In this document: positions 5,932 to 6,058 of the stretch, piece by piece
Position numbering within the stretch: position 1 is the stretch's first letter
Layout: every line of letters begins with the position of its first letter
NCBI GenBank assembly: GCA_029933295.1
Contig: JAOZOL010000095.1
Span: 2,452 to 8,509 of the forward strand
Reading direction: 5' to 3'
Source: Desulfobacterales bacterium
GTDB taxonomy: Bacteria; Desulfobacterota; Desulfobacteria; Desulfobacterales; Desulfosalsimonadaceae
Length of the DNA: 6,058 bases
Program-made: the position numbers and the translations under genes
Notes under the pieces: generated by a model
Database searches by the model: none
What the model saw: the letters and a program-made list of their open reading frames with translations, nothing else
Told to the model about the DNA's origin: nothing

Positions 5932-6058
5932 TCATGTCACTGTCGCAATATCGAGGACCTTTTCAAATGAAAAAGAATCTGATCTGTTTTTCAGTTTTAA
6001 TTCTATTACCTGAATTTTGCACGAGTCGGAGGCTTCCATATGCAAGGCATTTAACGGC
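5932..6058 (-). CDS. Possible 3' end of a convergent gene, cut off by window edge
   Basis: The minus strand is open from the right edge to a TGA at 5934-5932, about 41 codons. The encoded segment includes SDSCKIQVIELKLKN and FEKVLDIATVT, an ordinary-looking mix of beta-prone and charged residues. If real, it would be the C-terminus of a gene converging on the kinase, with stops 1 nt apart and no terminator hairpin between them. No family is recognised. It overlaps the plus-strand candidate and cannot be separated from chance on this length. Confidence 0.3.
   Translation of the reverse strand, partial: PLNALHMEASDSCKIQVIELKLKNRSDSFSFEKVLDIATVT
5967..6058 (+). CDS. Possible start of a secreted protein, cut off by window edge
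   Basis: An ATG at 5967, 10 nt after GAGG and 36 nt after the kinase stop, opens a frame that stays open for 30 codons to the window end. The first residues (MKKNLICFSVLILL) look like the basic-then-hydrophobic start of a signal peptide. The next residues (PEFCTSRRLPYARHL) do not look like a typical mature secreted protein, and AGG and CTA codons are frequent for so short a stretch. It would be a third gene of the kinase operon. It conflicts with the open frame on the opposite strand over the same bases, and at most one is likely to be real. Confidence 0.3.
   Translation, partial: MKKNLICFSVLILLPEFCTSRRLPYARHLT

Noticed and set aside
1..6058. tRNA or rRNA genes, CRISPR arrays, insertion sequences or attachment sites
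   Set aside because: No cloverleaf, regular spaced repeats, terminal inverted repeats or transposase-like frames were seen on reading. Almost all bases belong to the two gene clusters.

Overview
The window holds two divergent gene clusters that meet at a roughly 190-bp A/T-rich intergenic region (about 3039-3231). Base composition is moderate, Shine-Dalgarno sequences are strong (AAGGAGG-type), and the cluster combines PspA, VWA proteins and a two-component system. This fits a Gram-negative bacterium, with Desulfobacterota (the former Deltaproteobacteria) as my best guess. That assignment is an inference from style; no marker gene is present.

Minus-strand cluster, read from 3038 towards 1: (1) a secreted 474-aa von Willebrand factor A (VWA) protein with an intact metal-binding (MIDAS) motif; (2) a compact 184-aa PspA/IM30-family coiled-coil protein; (3) a 181-aa membrane protein with about six helices, starting 1 nt after the pspA-like stop; (4) a second, different secreted VWA protein that runs off the left edge. 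Gaps are 29, 1 and 32 nt, each start has a clear ribosome binding site, and no terminator-like hairpin was seen between genes. They therefore look like one operon. A plausible sigma70-type promoter lies at 3090-3117.

Plus-strand cluster: an OmpR-family response regulator (3232-3930) overlaps by 4 nt (GTGA) a 667-aa membrane histidine kinase (3927-5930). The kinase has two transmembrane helices, a roughly 380-residue extracytoplasmic region containing a long charged, low-complexity insert, no room for a HAMP domain, and a complete HisKA/HATPase_c core. The last 130 bases contain two mutually exclusive partial open frames that I cannot decide between.

Working model (inference): the kinase senses a condition in the envelope, and the response regulator controls the divergent operon and perhaps its own. 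The operon's PspA-like protein would act on the inner face of the membrane, the membrane protein would sit within it, and the two VWA proteins would work outside the cytoplasm. This resembles a phage-shock/envelope-stress module in which an OmpR-type two-component system takes the place of the PspF/sigma54 control and PspB/PspC partners known from enterobacteria. The individual families are known. The combination, the membrane protein and the kinase's split sensor region are the parts most worth following up.
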